Origin: Thermoplasmata archaeon
Lineage (GTDB): Archaea > Thermoplasmatota > Thermoplasmata > Thermoplasmatales > Thermoplasmataceae
Assembly: GCA_021806345.1 (NCBI GenBank)
Contig: JAJZXP010000301.1
Span: forward strand, 1 to 64,000
Direction of reading: 5' to 3'
Length of the DNA stretch: 64,000 bases
The first letter of the stretch is position 1. Each line of letters begins with the position of its first letter. Shown piece by piece: positions 8,829 to 17,039 of the stretch. A program made the position numbers and the translations under genes. The notes under the pieces are model-generated. The model searched no databases, was not told the DNA's origin, and saw only the letters and a program-made list of their open reading frames with translations.

Positions 8829-9131
8829 TCAATATTCACGCCATCTATAACCGCAACTCTCGCAGGTATATATGGCTGTTTCAGGTTCATCTGCTGCCCT
8901 GGTTTGCTTTAAAACATAGTAAGCACCCTTGTGGTGGCATTTGGGACAAACTGCCTCGGAATCCATTGGTTCAACGTGTACCTGGTTCTTTATCACCACA
9001 ATTTCTTTTTCCGTACTCTTTGTAACTATTTCTCCCTCCTTCTTCTTTGTTTTTTCCTCGTGTCCACAAACTGGGCATTTGTTTTTATCCTTTCCGGGAA
9101 CTATCAGCGAGCCGCACTTTGAACAAAACAT
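8829..9131 (-). CDS. tfs: Transcription elongation factor TFS
   Basis: A 100-residue two-zinc-ribbon protein, the archaeal counterpart of TFIIS and of small RNA polymerase subunits. It reactivates backtracked polymerase by stimulating transcript cleavage. The N-terminal ribbon has FCSKCGS and KCPVCGHE; the C-terminal ribbon has AVCPKCHHKGAYYV and YTCESCGYRW. The hairpin tip has ADEPET, matching the acidic DE pair that reaches the polymerase active site. I chose ATG 9131 so the protein begins MFCSKCG; an in-frame GTG lies 12 bases upstream. It heads an operon with srp54. Confidence 0.93.
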   Translation of the reverse strand: MFCSKCGSLIVPGKDKNKCPVCGHEEKTKKKEGEIVTKSTEKEIVVIKNQVHVEPMDSEAVCPKCHHKGAYYVLKQTRAADEPETAIYTCESCGYRWREY

Positions 9132-9461
9132 TAAATTTAACACCTTCTTATATTATGTAATTCTTTTGGAATCTAAATTTAACATAAAAACATATGGAAA
9201 TTGTAATCAAATTCTTGCTACAATCTTTCGATAGAAATCTCAAAATAGTTTTTTGCAGACTTCCCAAGACTTCCAATATTCTTTCAAATGTTTCACAAGT
9301 ATCATACTTTATGTATGTGATTTAAAAACCTACACTCTCCTAATTTTAAGTAATATAATAAATGATTATTTATTAACCCGGATTCCCGTTAATTTACCAC
9401 CATTAATTCTTCTAAGACTTGATGTTTTAAGCTTTTTCAGGTCACAGAAATGTTTATTTGA
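9132..9461. other. Intergenic stretch before the variable island, no gene recognised
   Basis: These 330 AT-rich bases separate the TFS-srp54 operon from the first transposase remnant. The minus-strand part nearest 9131 must hold the TFS promoter; ATAATATAAG about 30 bases upstream of the ATG is the best TATA-like candidate. Reading frames here are short and of low complexity. I saw no tRNA and no SRP RNA-like motif. Confidence 0.5.
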
Positions 9462-9674
9462 AATGGTGGTAACTACTTTCATTACATCAAAGAAACAGAT
9501 TGTGAAGAAGACCATCAAAGGGCAGATCTATGTGTTTGAGAGAACTCCATATTACGATAAGTCGCTGAAGAACACCAAGTACCTTTACAGCTAAGTGGGG
9601 AAGGAGATCAACGGAGAAACGAAGAAAATAAGAAGCATCCTGCCAAGGAGGTTCCTGATTGTAAACGCCAAGTG
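9462..9674 (+). pseudogene. Transposase 5' fragment, probably IS4/IS1634-like, with a stop
   Basis: Starting at ATG 9462 the frame reads MVVTTFITSKKQIVKKTIKG, then IYVFERTPYYDKSLKNTKYLYS, a TAA stop at 9592-9594, and VGKEINGETKKIRSILPRR before a second stop. The pattern YxxExTPYYDxxxKxTKYxY...GKExNGExxKxRxxLPRR is an N-terminal signature I associate with IS4/IS1634-type transposases of archaea. Only about 70 codons survive; the catalytic domain is missing. It runs head-on into an IS256-type fragment on the other strand at about 9675. Confidence 0.5.
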
Positions 9675-9870
9675 ATTCCATTACATTCATGACATTTCTT
9701 GTTAATACTCCCTGTATGTATGATTCAAGAATGACAGAATCAAGGACCCTCTCATCCCTTGAATATCTCTCAAACACTTTTATCCCGAAAGGAACTGTCT
9801 TATCTCTGGGGGTTTCAGTTTTCTTGTTCTTGAACCATTCCTGTGGCCCTTCTGTCCTCTGATCTTTCAT
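9675..9870 (-). pseudogene. IS256 (mutator)-type transposase, N-terminal fragment
   Basis: On the minus strand from ATG 9870 the frame contains a charged leader, then PFGIKVFERYSRDERVLDSV and ILESYIQGVLTRNVMNVMES. This is the helical N-terminal signature of IS256/mutator transposases (ER-Y-R-x3-VLxx-I-x-Y-x-G-x-S/T-R). Similarity ends near 9672, where the sequence passes into the antisense of the IS4-like fragment, so the DDE domain is lost. Transposition cannot be supported by this remnant. Confidence 0.6.
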
Positions 9871-10085
9871 ATGGAAGAGAGGATGTTTGTATTCATACTT
9901 CCTCTTCCATGAATGTGTTGAGAAACCATTCCACCAAATTTATATTCCCCCCTCTACTGTTCTGAAGAAAACTACCTATTATTCCTTTCATTATTTCCAA
10001 TTGTCCTGCATATTTCACCTCTTCAAATCTGAATTGTGCGCGGCCTCTTCAATTTTACAGCAGATTCAATACACTATCTTGTTCA

Positions 10086-10619
10086 TCAAGTCGATTTTTT
10101 GTTTTCAAAATCATAAATTGCTTCACCAGAAGCAAGTTTCTTTATAACTTTTTTATGAACCCATTCTGGCAGGACTACATGGGAGTACGCTTTATAAAGG
10201 ATCACCTGTTCTTCACTTAGCTTGTCAAGTCTTGCCTTTAGATCAGAATTAGACAATGTTTCGTCTCGAACATCTATGTCTATAAATTTTTGCACTCTCT
10301 TCTGTAGTGCCAGATACTCATTTCCAATTCTTTGATGCATTTCTGAATTCTTTCCAGGATTCCATGTAGTAGTGACTGTAGAAGAGAGCAAGGCTATTAC
10401 GGAACAAACAGAAATAATGAGATTTACCGGACCATTAACTCCAGAAACGGATAGAACGATTACACCGGCTGCCAAAGAAGAGACTATCCCTAAGGTGTAC
10501 CGCCATTTATTCATTGTAGATGCGTATAGGAAATTGTTCTTAGAAGTGTGTAAACAATCCTCTTTCAATTCTTGTGCATTTTTATCCATATTTTTGCGCA
10601 AATCTATCGAATCATTCAT
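10086..10619 (-). CDS. SLATT-domain two-transmembrane protein, predicted CBASS effector
   Basis: A 177-residue protein with two adjacent membrane helices at ~40-60 and ~63-83, preceded by a short amphipathic N-terminus and followed by a helical cytoplasmic tail (~90-175). This is the layout of SLATT effectors, which sit next to SMODS nucleotidyltransferases and are thought to form pores or disrupt the membrane when a cyclic oligonucleotide binds. Its start overlaps the CD-NTase stop by one base (TAATG at 10619), giving tight translational coupling. Domain assignment rests on topology, length and partner. The binding site for the second messenger is not visible as a motif. Confidence 0.75.
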   Translation of the reverse strand: MNDSIDLRKNMDKNAQELKEDCLHTSKNNFLYASTMNKWRYTLGIVSSLAAGVIVLSVSGVNGPVNLIISVCSVIALLSSTVTTTWNPGKNSEMHQRIGNEYLALQKRVQKFIDIDVRDETLSNSDLKARLDKLSEEQVILYKAYSHVVLPEWVHKKVIKKLASGEAIYDFENKKST

Positions 10620-11623
10620 TATTGCTCTCCATCCTTATCATATAAAACTCGTCTATAGAAGTTTAAACTTTTATCAGCATTCCCCTTACCTTTTGCTTCT
10701 CTGGCTTTAATTATATTTCCTCTTGCCTTTATAGAATCACTTATTGCTTTCATTTTATTACGCTCAGATAGATAAGCACCTAGTTTTTCGTCAGTAGCTG
10801 GATCCTTTATCTGGCTTGAGGCGATATACTCAGGAAATCTATGAAAGAACCCATCCACATTTGAATGAAGAGAGTCATTTTTGTTTTGTTCTTTATTCAT
10901 GAAATGTTGAATAACTATAACTTCAACGTGATAAGATTTAAGTTTTTTACCATACCTTTCATTCCAATCCTTTGCTAGTTGTATAATTGGTCTAACCTGT
11001 CCATTGTGGTTTTTATCAACAATATTAAGTATGCGTTTACTTGTTCTAGGATCTGATCTAATCCATCTGCTCCCATTCTCAGTTATTTCTGGTATTAAGA
11101 AACCAGGTCCATTAGGGTTTCTAAAAGCAGGGACTATATCCACAATTTTTCCATTTTGTTCCACGACAACAGCGCTCCCATCTATTGTAATTTTAGCTCC
11201 AAAATACATAGGGTTTTTCTCTAATGATTGCTTGACCTTTTTTAACGAAAGTTGTGCTCCGTTATTTCCCGTTAACAAATCCCAATGTTTATCAGAATCA
11301 AGAACTTCTAGTATATCTATATCTTTTGTGTGCGACGACTCGACCATTGTATTTTTTACAGAGGAACCGAATAAGTGTTTCTCATTGACAAAAAGTTCTT
11401 GACGGATAGCATTATGAACACCCTCACTGAATTGGTTCAATTCCCTCATTTCAGTCCGATCCGGTTGAACACTTTTTAACTTATTAGAAGCAATTTGTTC
11501 GAACCTGGTTTCATTCGTCAACGGGCTGAACTTTACTTTCTCAATATCAAGAGAATTCTGACTACTAAATGGTGTATATTTTTTATATCTTAATCCTCCT
11601 ATTTTAGTTCCCATATTATCCAC
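10619..11623 (-). CDS. CD-NTase (SMODS-type nucleotidyltransferase), CBASS second-messenger synthase
   Basis: A 334-residue cGAS/DncV-like nucleotidyltransferase. The active-site elements are in order: FGSS at 85-88 (the GS motif), the metal-binding pair Asp101-x-Asp103 in KDIDILE, and the third carboxylate Asp162 in VDIVPAF. A helical second domain follows (IIQLAKDWNERYGKKLKSYHVEVIVIQ), as in tRNA-NTase/CCA-like folds. These proteins make cyclic di- or trinucleotides on phage infection. The clade and product cannot be set by eye. It overlaps the TGT-like gene by eight bases upstream and the SLATT gene by one base downstream, so all three form one transcript. All catalytic residues are present. 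Confidence 0.88.
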   Translation of the reverse strand: MDNMGTKIGGLRYKKYTPFSSQNSLDIEKVKFSPLTNETRFEQIASNKLKSVQPDRTEMRELNQFSEGVHNAIRQELFVNEKHLFGSSVKNTMVESSHTKDIDILEVLDSDKHWDLLTGNNGAQLSLKKVKQSLEKNPMYFGAKITIDGSAVVVEQNGKIVDIVPAFRNPNGPGFLIPEITENGSRWIRSDPRTSKRILNIVDKNHNGQVRPIIQLAKDWNERYGKKLKSYHVEVIVIQHFMNKEQNKNDSLHSNVDGFFHRFPEYIASSQIKDPATDEKLGAYLSERNKMKAISDSIKARGNIIKAREAKGKGNADKSLNFYRRVLYDKDGEQ

Positions 11624-12473
11624 TCCTTAACATTTCAATTCTAGTAATTTCAAGTCTTTCATGCTCCGGGATACATTCAAATGTTCCATTGAGATCTTTT
11701 CTGAAAAACTTAGAGAGAGTCGACTGTTGTTTTTTATTTGCATTAGTTTGTTGCCAACAGTTTTTTCTGACGAAATCAAAACTTGCATGTGCTTTAACTA
11801 ATGTTGGCATCTTTCCTAATACTCTCTTTGACTGAATTCCTATAAGTAATAGATATTGAATGGACGGTAAGGTAGATATGATTTTAATGTCATTTATCAA
11901 TGTATCAGATTTGTTACCCCTACCCTTCCCGAAATACTGAGTCGCATAATACGCAAAACATTCAAAACCTTCGTTCTTCAAAGGAAGATAGCAAGCTAAA
12001 AGTTCTTCGTAATAAACGCCTTTCAATAATGGTATCAACATCACAGAAGAATCCGATAATAGATTTTTCATCAACATCACCTCTTCTATCTGACTCCTTA
12101 TATTCCAAATTCGTTCTTTTTTATTCTGTGTGAGGTATACTGGCTTGTCACGAGGCACGTGGAAATTTGGTTTAAAACGTCTTACAATATCTGCCTCTTT
12201 TTCCAGATAATATTTTGGGAGAAGATCATCATTTATGGTAGATGTTGTTATAACGCGCTTTTCAGAACTAAAATAAGATGAGTCTAATCCCCAACTCAAA
12301 AGTTTCTCAGCATCATCTAGGTTGATCATTATAGTATTAATGGAGTTATTTTGTGATACATTAGATATCTGTAGCCGGTCTGCCTCAACTCTCGCTATCG
12401 CACCAGTTGGGTAGGCTGAAATTGTCTGTTCAGCAGAAATTGATGAAAGCGAGCAGTCGACAGAAGTTTGCAT
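11616..12473 (-). CDS. CBASS-linked protein resembling a tRNA-guanine transglycosylase barrel
   Basis: A 285-residue protein, first in the minus-strand CBASS transcript. Residues ~100-230 look like the second half of a TGT-type TIM barrel: VMLIPLLKGVYYEE (cf. the PVLQG/PVVKG strand of TGT), YYATQYFGKGRG (cf. the glycine-rich phosphate/ribose loop), then YLLLIGIQSKRVLGKMP (cf. the LHVFGIGS strand) and ASFDFVRKNCW (cf. the S-DS-W region). The CxCxxC zinc site of true TGT is absent, and the first half is weakly matched. TGT-like genes occur in some CBASS loci (type IV) and DpdA relatives modify DNA. Whether this protein exchanges a base in DNA, RNA or a nucleotide is unknown. The N-terminal ~60 residues are unrecognised. 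Confidence 0.45.
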   Translation of the reverse strand: MQTSVDCSLSSISAEQTISAYPTGAIARVEADRLQISNVSQNNSINTIMINLDDAEKLLSWGLDSSYFSSEKRVITTSTINDDLLPKYYLEKEADIVRRFKPNFHVPRDKPVYLTQNKKERIWNIRSQIEEVMLMKNLLSDSSVMLIPLLKGVYYEELLACYLPLKNEGFECFAYYATQYFGKGRGNKSDTLINDIKIISTLPSIQYLLLIGIQSKRVLGKMPTLVKAHASFDFVRKNCWQQTNANKKQQSTLSKFFRKDLNGTFECIPEHERLEITRIEMLRSG

Positions 12474-12524
12474 TCACCACAATTATTTAATAGTTAATAA
12501 ATATACTTATAAACTGATGTAACT
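12474..12524. promoter_or_regulatory. Divergent promoter of the CBASS operon and CARF gene with an imperfect palindrome
   Basis: Only 51 bp separate the two ATG codons, so both promoters overlap. A 20-bp imperfect inverted repeat at 12484-12503 (left half TATTTAATAG, right half TTAATAAATA; eight of ten positions pair) lies at the centre and could bind the dimeric winged-helix part of the CARF protein. TTATAAA at 12507-12513 is a possible TATA element. The region is almost all A/T, so chance symmetry is a real alternative. Confidence 0.4.
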
Positions 12525-13319
12525 ATGCAAACAATAATAACTAATAAAACTATTCCTGAAGTACCTCTTCGAATTCATATTGTGCCTGTAGGTTTCGAAG
12601 AGGATAGAATTGTATTGCCTGCCATAAAGATGAGGGCTGAGAAGGTTATTTTGATAGCCAACGAATCCTCGCACGATAAAGCTTCTATATTTTATAGTGC
12701 AGTTGAAGAGAGATTGAAATTAGCTAACATAAAGACAGAAATGGTAAGGATACCATTTTTTAGTTTGAAGGATAATATGAAATTGTTCTCAGATCTTATT
12801 AACAAAAACAAAGATCAACAACTGTCAATAAATATCTCCTCAGGCTCCAAAATTCAAGCACTGGCTGGGTTCATCTCTGTCATGGCTGCAAAATCTCAAG
12901 GGATAGCAGTATCTACATATTACGTAGAACCAGATAAATATACAGAAGATGCCCCTAAAACTCCTATTTCTACGGGATGTAAAATTGTTCACGATCTCCC
13001 AATTTTTCCATTATATACTCCTTCTAAAGAAATTCAACACTCAGTTTTACTTCTTAAGAAAAAACAGTATTATAAATTGGAACTAGCATTGGAACTTGCA
13101 AAAGTAGGAATCTTTAATAAAGACCTTATTGACATTGAAACTGGAAAGCCTAGAGATGATAAAGCAAGGATTAACTTGCAAAATCTTGTAGAAAATAAAG
13201 TCATTCAACCAATGGTGCAAGAAAGATATGCAACTACAGAGAAAATTGGTAAGAAAGTTAAAATCACTTTAACTGAATTTGGTAAAGACGCATCCAATTT
13301 GTTCCTCAACTATGACTGA
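12525..13319 (+). CDS. CARF-domain winged-helix protein (DUF6293/HFX_2341-like), likely CBASS regulator
   Basis: A 264-residue protein. The N-terminal CARF domain (~14-150) opens with PLRIHIVPVGFEEDRIVLPA and has the ligand-loop strand INISSGSKIQALAGF at ~102-116, both strongly conserved in the DUF6293 family. The C-terminal ~85 residues hold a winged helix (LALELAKVGIFNKDL...ARINLQNLVENKVI...KVKITLTEFG). CARF domains bind cyclic oligonucleotides, so this protein could sense the product of the neighbouring CD-NTase and alter transcription from the shared promoter. That link is inferred from adjacency. A ring nuclease role is another possibility. The start is ATG 12525. Confidence 0.82.
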   Translation: MQTIITNKTIPEVPLRIHIVPVGFEEDRIVLPAIKMRAEKVILIANESSHDKASIFYSAVEERLKLANIKTEMVRIPFFSLKDNMKLFSDLINKNKDQQLSINISSGSKIQALAGFISVMAAKSQGIAVSTYYVEPDKYTEDAPKTPISTGCKIVHDLPIFPLYTPSKEIQHSVLLLKKKQYYKLELALELAKVGIFNKDLIDIETGKPRDDKARINLQNLVENKVIQPMVQERYATTEKIGKKVKITLTEFGKDASNLFLNYD

Positions 13320-13644
13320 GAACTCATAATATTTTTAGATTCGGAAGATTCACGGAATCATAGATTCAATTTGGTAGGCTTAATTATGTTAAAATTTGTT
13401 AGACATGTTTCTACTTAATTGGTAAATTTGAGGGCGTGTGACTCATCTTAAATTCATATGGTTTACGTTAAAGCATAAAAAAAGAAATAAATATTTTGCT
13501 ACTGGCAGCAACAAAATAAGATGCCTTATAAAACTGATCATAGCTCAATTGATAAAATACACCAACAAATTCTGACAAGATTATTGACTTTTTTAATACT
13601 TTTATCCAGATTTTCATCCAGAGAAATCAGTTTTTTGGATTTTT
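13320..13644. other. Non-coding stretch between the CARF gene and the IS110 remnant
   Basis: These 325 bases follow the CARF stop codon. The minus strand after 13645 keeps broken coding-like pieces (for example LDKSIKKVNNLV) in changing frames, consistent with a decayed continuation of the IS110 transposase. Nothing else is recognisable; the small plus-strand frame at 13521 is low-complexity. Confidence 0.4.
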
Positions 13645-13857
13645 CTAAAAAGTCTTCAGAATCTTTGAGACAGAATATACTGAGTCTATTGCTTCGAACG
13701 CTATTCTGGTTTTAATGGGAATATTCTCTTTGAACATCATATATCCATCTGAATTCATGGAAAATTTGAACTGAGCTTTGATGTCATCATCCGGGGCCAT
13801 GTAAGTAGCGAAATTCTCCTTCTCTCCCAAATCTATCTCAACAAGGAAACTGTTCAT
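13645..13857 (-). pseudogene. IS110-family transposase, truncated N-terminal part
   Basis: Starting at ATG 13857 the frame shows the IS110 DEDD opening: VEIDLGEKENFATYM carries the first catalytic Asp, and TRIAFEAIDSVYSVSKILK carries the Glu of the second motif, followed by a stop at 13645. Family members continue for about 300 more residues, with the remaining Asp residues and a Tnp20 domain holding the catalytic Ser; these are lost here. The fragment lies just downstream of structured DNA (13895-13965) in the place where IS110 elements carry a non-coding guide RNA. Confidence 0.65.
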
Positions 13858-13894
13858 GCGATCTATATGTTTCTTCTATTTATCCACCTTATCC

Positions 13895-13965
13895 CTCCAT
13901 GCGGCTCCCATAACTGACCAGGAGCAGCCACGGAAGGCTGACCACCCAGGGAATTTAACATTCAG
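13895..13965 (-). ncRNA. Possible relic of an IS110 bridge RNA (two adjacent hairpins)
   Basis: Upstream of the IS110 start, on its strand, lie two stem-loops that meet end to end. One is CAGCC-TTCCGT-GGCTG (13940-13925); the other is GCTCC/GGAGC with a 12-base loop (13925-13904). GGTCAG occurs twice, once before the first stem and once in the second loop. IS110 elements encode a structured bridge RNA between their left end and the transposase gene, and this DNA is far less AT-rich than its surroundings. No family alignment was possible, so this is a candidate only. Confidence 0.3.
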
Positions 13966-13991
13966 TAAAGTACCATCTTTTTTTTACGAGA

Positions 13992-14505
13992 TCAATTGAG
14001 AATCTTCTGTAGTGTCCCAATCTTGAAGTTCAATCCTTCAGCTATTTCATTGGTCACCCAATATTTGAAATATGGTAATATTCCGCTGATGTATTTCTTC
14101 ATCATCATTGCAACCTCTTTTACTGGTTACATCCTTGAATGAGAGGCCCACGAGTACCACTTCTTCCAGAATTCCTTTGCCTCATCCACTGTGGGGCAAT
14201 TCCACAAATTCCTGAGGTCCTCCCTTATGGCATGGACTCTTGCAGTTTTTTGGATCAGAATTTTTCAATTCCTCATGTCTCTCCCTGTATTTATCGGGAA
14301 GGTTCTCCACCGAATATGGCCAGAGATACTTTGTTTTCTTCAGGGCGCCTTTTGAATTGACCAACTTCAATTCTATCATCCTCACACTGTCAAGACCTCT
14401 CAACACCCTTTCTCCCGCATGATCGGAAATGCAGTTCTCTTCACATTCAAGATAGGTGCCAGGTTTCCTGCTTTTCGGATCAAGAACTACCTTAGAAACG
14501 AACAT
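13992..14505 (-). pseudogene. ISL3-family transposase remnant with frameshift and stop codons
   Basis: On the minus strand the first 107 codons (14505-14182) include TKYLWPYSVENLPDKYRER, then a frame change. The next frame reads AKEFWKKWYSWASHSRM, a stop, and PVKEVAMMMKKYISGILPYF followed by TNEIAEGLNFKIGTLQKIL before a stop at 13992. FW-x2-W-x4-A-x-SR and ITN-x2-AEGLN-x-KI are C-terminal signatures of ISL3-type (DDE) transposases. The final arm is missing, cut where the IS110-associated sequence begins. At least one frameshift and one internal stop make it non-functional. Confidence 0.65.
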
Positions 14506-14772
14506 GGCTTGGTTATGGAATATAGTTCTTCAATGAGTTTCCTGTCTTTCACAGAATGTCAATACAAAATTGAATAATATTCTATTCCCACTATTGCAGG
14601 AAGAACCAACTTTATATATTATTCAACTCATCCTCTTAATCTGTAATTGCAACTTCACGTAAATCTAACTTCAATTTTGTAACCAAGAATATTTTTATTT
14701 TCAGCGTATTTAAATCACACTTGCAAATGTAAACGAATGAAAATTTATTTTATACCGTAAACATACGTCATC

Positions 14773-15462
14773 ATGGTCAAGCTAGATGATTCAATTATAG
14801 CCAGACTGGAACACGGAGGACACAAATTTGAAGTTTTGATAGACCCCAATGCCGTAGACAGGATCAAAGAGGGGAAAATAGACATTGAAAATGATATTGC
14901 AAGCGACCAGGTTTTTAAGGATGCGAAAAAGGGAGAAAAGGCAGGAGAAGAACTACTAGAGGAGGTATTCAAATCAGATAACATTGCTTTGATAGTCACC
15001 GAAATAGTCAAGAAAGGACAGATACAACTAACCACAGAACAGAAGCATAAGATGGTAGAAGACAAGAGAAAGCAAATTATCACAACCATTTCAAGAGAAA
15101 GCATAAACCCACAAACCAATGCTCCAAATCCGCCAGCCAGGATAGAGGCTGCAATGGAAGAAGCTAAAATTCATATAGACCCATTCAAGCCTGTCAACGA
15201 ACAGATAAATTCGGTTTTAAAGGAGTTAAAAGTAATAATTCCAATTAGGATGGAGAAAGTAAAACTGGCCCTAAGATTGAAGGGTGAAGCTTACGGAAGA
15301 ATGTATGGTGACATAAATAAGGAAGGAACCATAATTAAAGAAGAGTGGGGAAAAAATGGAAATTGGATGTGCGTGCTTGAAGTTCCCGCAGGACTATACG
15401 GCGATATAATATCTTCGCTTGCAAGAAAAGGTAAAGAGGATATTGAAATCAAGAAAATATAA
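14773..15462 (+). CDS. SBDS/Sdo1 ribosome maturation protein
   Basis: A 229-residue protein of the Shwachman-Bodian-Diamond family, which helps the large ribosomal subunit mature by release of an anti-association factor. The N-terminal FYSH-like domain (~1-85) holds the conserved GHKFEVLIDP; the central helical region has QLTTEQKHKMVEDKRKQIITTISRESINPQT, the family signature; a ferredoxin-like C-terminal domain follows. Length is normal. It opens the exosome/ribosome superoperon, as in many archaea, with 166 bp before rrp4. The 267 bp upstream of the start follow the IS graveyard and must hold the promoter. Confidence 0.95.
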   Translation: MVKLDDSIIARLEHGGHKFEVLIDPNAVDRIKEGKIDIENDIASDQVFKDAKKGEKAGEELLEEVFKSDNIALIVTEIVKKGQIQLTTEQKHKMVEDKRKQIITTISRESINPQTNAPNPPARIEAAMEEAKIHIDPFKPVNEQINSVLKELKVIIPIRMEKVKLALRLKGEAYGRMYGDINKEGTIIKEEWGKNGNWMCVLEVPAGLYGDIISSLARKGKEDIEIKKI

Positions 15463-15628
15463 ATACCATGAAAATAGTTTGCTTAACCCAATAAGTAATA
15501 AAACAAATAATAAATAATACCGATTGATTTCCTTATACAGTAACAGAAAATTCAGAACAGTCTGGACACTTTGTTTGGTGCTAAAATGATACAGGAAGTG
15601 ATTAAAAACGAGGGAAATTAAGCAGATA

Positions 15629-16303
15629 GTGTTCCCTGGGGATATAGTTGAACTGGGAGAATCAAAGGCAAGAAATGGAATTCACAGGATAGGTGAATCT
15701 GTTTATGTATCACAGTATTTTGGAATTTTGCAAAAGGGGGAAGAATTCGTCGATGTGGTACCCTTTAATGGTAACTACATTCCAAGGAGAGGGGATAAAG
15801 TCATTGGAAAGGTATTGGAAGTGGGGCCATCAACATGGACAGTTGATATGAGATCGCCTTATATGACAATGTTGCATATGAATGACACTCCATGGAAGAC
15901 ATTTTCAGGCGAACTTAAGAGATTCCTGGTTCCTGGCGACTACGTATTTGCCAAAGTTATGAATTTAAACGAAATCAGGGAGAGCTGGATTACCCTAAAG
16001 GAACCTGGCTTGGGGCTGAGAAAATTAGAAGGTGGAGATATCGTCTACATACCCGCCCCAAAGGTACCGAGGATAATCGGAAAAAATGGTGGGATGATAA
16101 ATATAGTAAAAGATGCCACACAAACTAGAATCATTATAGGGCAAAACGGAGTAATATGGATTGATGGAAAACCTGAGAACGTAAAAATTGCAAAGGAAGC
16201 AATGAACATAATTCAGATGGAAGCCCACACAAACGGGCTAACGGACAGAATTACCGATTTTTTAAACAAATATAAAGGTGAAAATAATGGGAACACCCAG
16301 TGA
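15629..16303 (+). CDS. rrp4: Exosome RNA-binding subunit Rrp4
   Basis: A 224-residue cap protein of the archaeal exosome. It has an N-terminal domain, an S1 domain (~60-135, [21 protein letters not shown]), and a KH domain (~145-200, [18 protein letters not shown]). It forms a trimer on the Rrp41-Rrp42 ring and guides RNA into the channel. The start must be GTG 15629, because the frame upstream is closed by TGA at 15599 and holds no ATG; GAGGGA lies 13 bases before it. Its last 17 bases overlap rrp41. Confidence 0.93.
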   Translation: MFPGDIVELGESKARNGIHRIGESVYVSQYFGILQKGEEFVDVVPFNGNYIPRRGDKVIGKVLEVGPSTWTVDMRSPYMTMLHMNDTPWKTFSGELKRFLVPGDYVFAKVMNLNEIRESWITLKEPGLGLRKLEGGDIVYIPAPKVPRIIGKNGGMINIVKDATQTRIIIGQNGVIWIDGKPENVKIAKEAMNIIQMEAHTNGLTDRITDFLNKYKGENNGNTQ

Positions 16304-17039
16304 CAAGAAACTGATAAACGAAAATGGCTTAAGAATGGATGGAAGGGGCGATGAAGAACTTCGCCCCATAAGAATCACCACCGATGTTCTGGAAAGAGCA
16401 GATGGCAGTGTTTTAATGGAGTGGGGAGGCAACAAAATAATTGTTGCAGTTTATGGTCCGAGAGAAGCATATCCCAAGCACACTCAAGATATTGAAAAGG
16501 CAGTCATAAAAGCAAGATACAACATGGCCGCTTTTTCGGTAGATGAAAGAAAAAGACCAGGACCAGATAGAAGATCTATGGAAATTTCAAAAGTTATCTC
16601 AGAAGCTTTGACTGCTGCTGTGATGGTAGAAAAGTTTCCCAGGGCGCAGATTGATGTCTACATAGAAGTAATACAGGCAGACGCAGGAACTAGAATCGCA
16701 AGCTTAACCGCTGCTTCAGTAGCCCTTGCCGCTGCGGGAATTCCTATGAAGGATATGGTTGCAGGATGCGCTGCAGGTAAGGTAGAAGGGAGAGTAGTAC
16801 TGGATCTTTCAAAGGACGAAGACAATTTTGGTCAGGCAGACGTTCCAATGGCAGTTTTATCACATTCAAAGGAGATAGTTTTACTTCAAATGGATGGTGA
16901 CCTGACAAAGGATGAATTCAACAGGGCAACAGAAATGATAATGAAAGCTACAGAAAGGATATCAGAACTTCAGAAGCAGGCACTCTCAAATAAATACAAT
17001 GCTGAAAAATATCCAGAAACAGAAAAGGAGGTGGAATAA
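16287..17039 (+). CDS. rrp41: Exosome catalytic subunit Rrp41
   Basis: About 250 residues of the RNase PH family, the phosphorolytic subunit of the exosome, which degrades RNA 3' to 5' and adds tails. Visible are the opening [14 protein letters not shown], the [10 protein letters not shown] helix, the strand [19 protein letters not shown], and QADVPMAVL with the active-site Asp. I chose ATG 16287 because AGGTGA at 16276-16281 is well spaced before it; an in-frame GTG lies at 16278. It is coupled to rrp42 by a TAATG overlap. Confidence 0.95.
   Translation: MGTPSDKKLINENGLRMDGRGDEELRPIRITTDVLERADGSVLMEWGGNKIIVAVYGPREAYPKHTQDIEKAVIKARYNMAAFSVDERKRPGPDRRSMEISKVISEALTAAVMVEKFPRAQIDVYIEVIQADAGTRIASLTAASVALAAAGIPMKDMVAGCAAGKVEGRVVLDLSKDEDNFGQADVPMAVLSHSKEIVLLQMDGDLTKDEFNRATEMIMKATERISELQKQALSNKYNAEKYPETEKEVE

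Noticed and set aside
9132..9461. Possible SRP RNA beside srp54
   Set aside because: The stretch is very AT-rich and shows no GGAA tetraloop helix 8 or long stem.
9887..10147. Plus-strand 86-codon frame between the IS256 remnant and the SLATT gene
   Set aside because: Rich in Phe/Ser/His with no family pattern, and its end is antisense to the SLATT coding region; likely chance.
10086..12473. A full type IV CBASS (QueC, TGT, OGG)
   Set aside because: No QueC-like PP-loop ATPase and no 8-oxoguanine glycosylase gene is present; only a TGT-like candidate.
13521..13715. Plus-strand 64-codon frame in the island
   Set aside because: Ser/Leu/Phe-rich and antisense to the IS110 fragment; no recognisable motif.
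15463..15628. Short frame ending MIQEVIKNEGN between SBDS and rrp4
   Set aside because: Only 11 codons from its ATG, upstream frame closed by TAA; could be a leader peptide but evidence is too thin.
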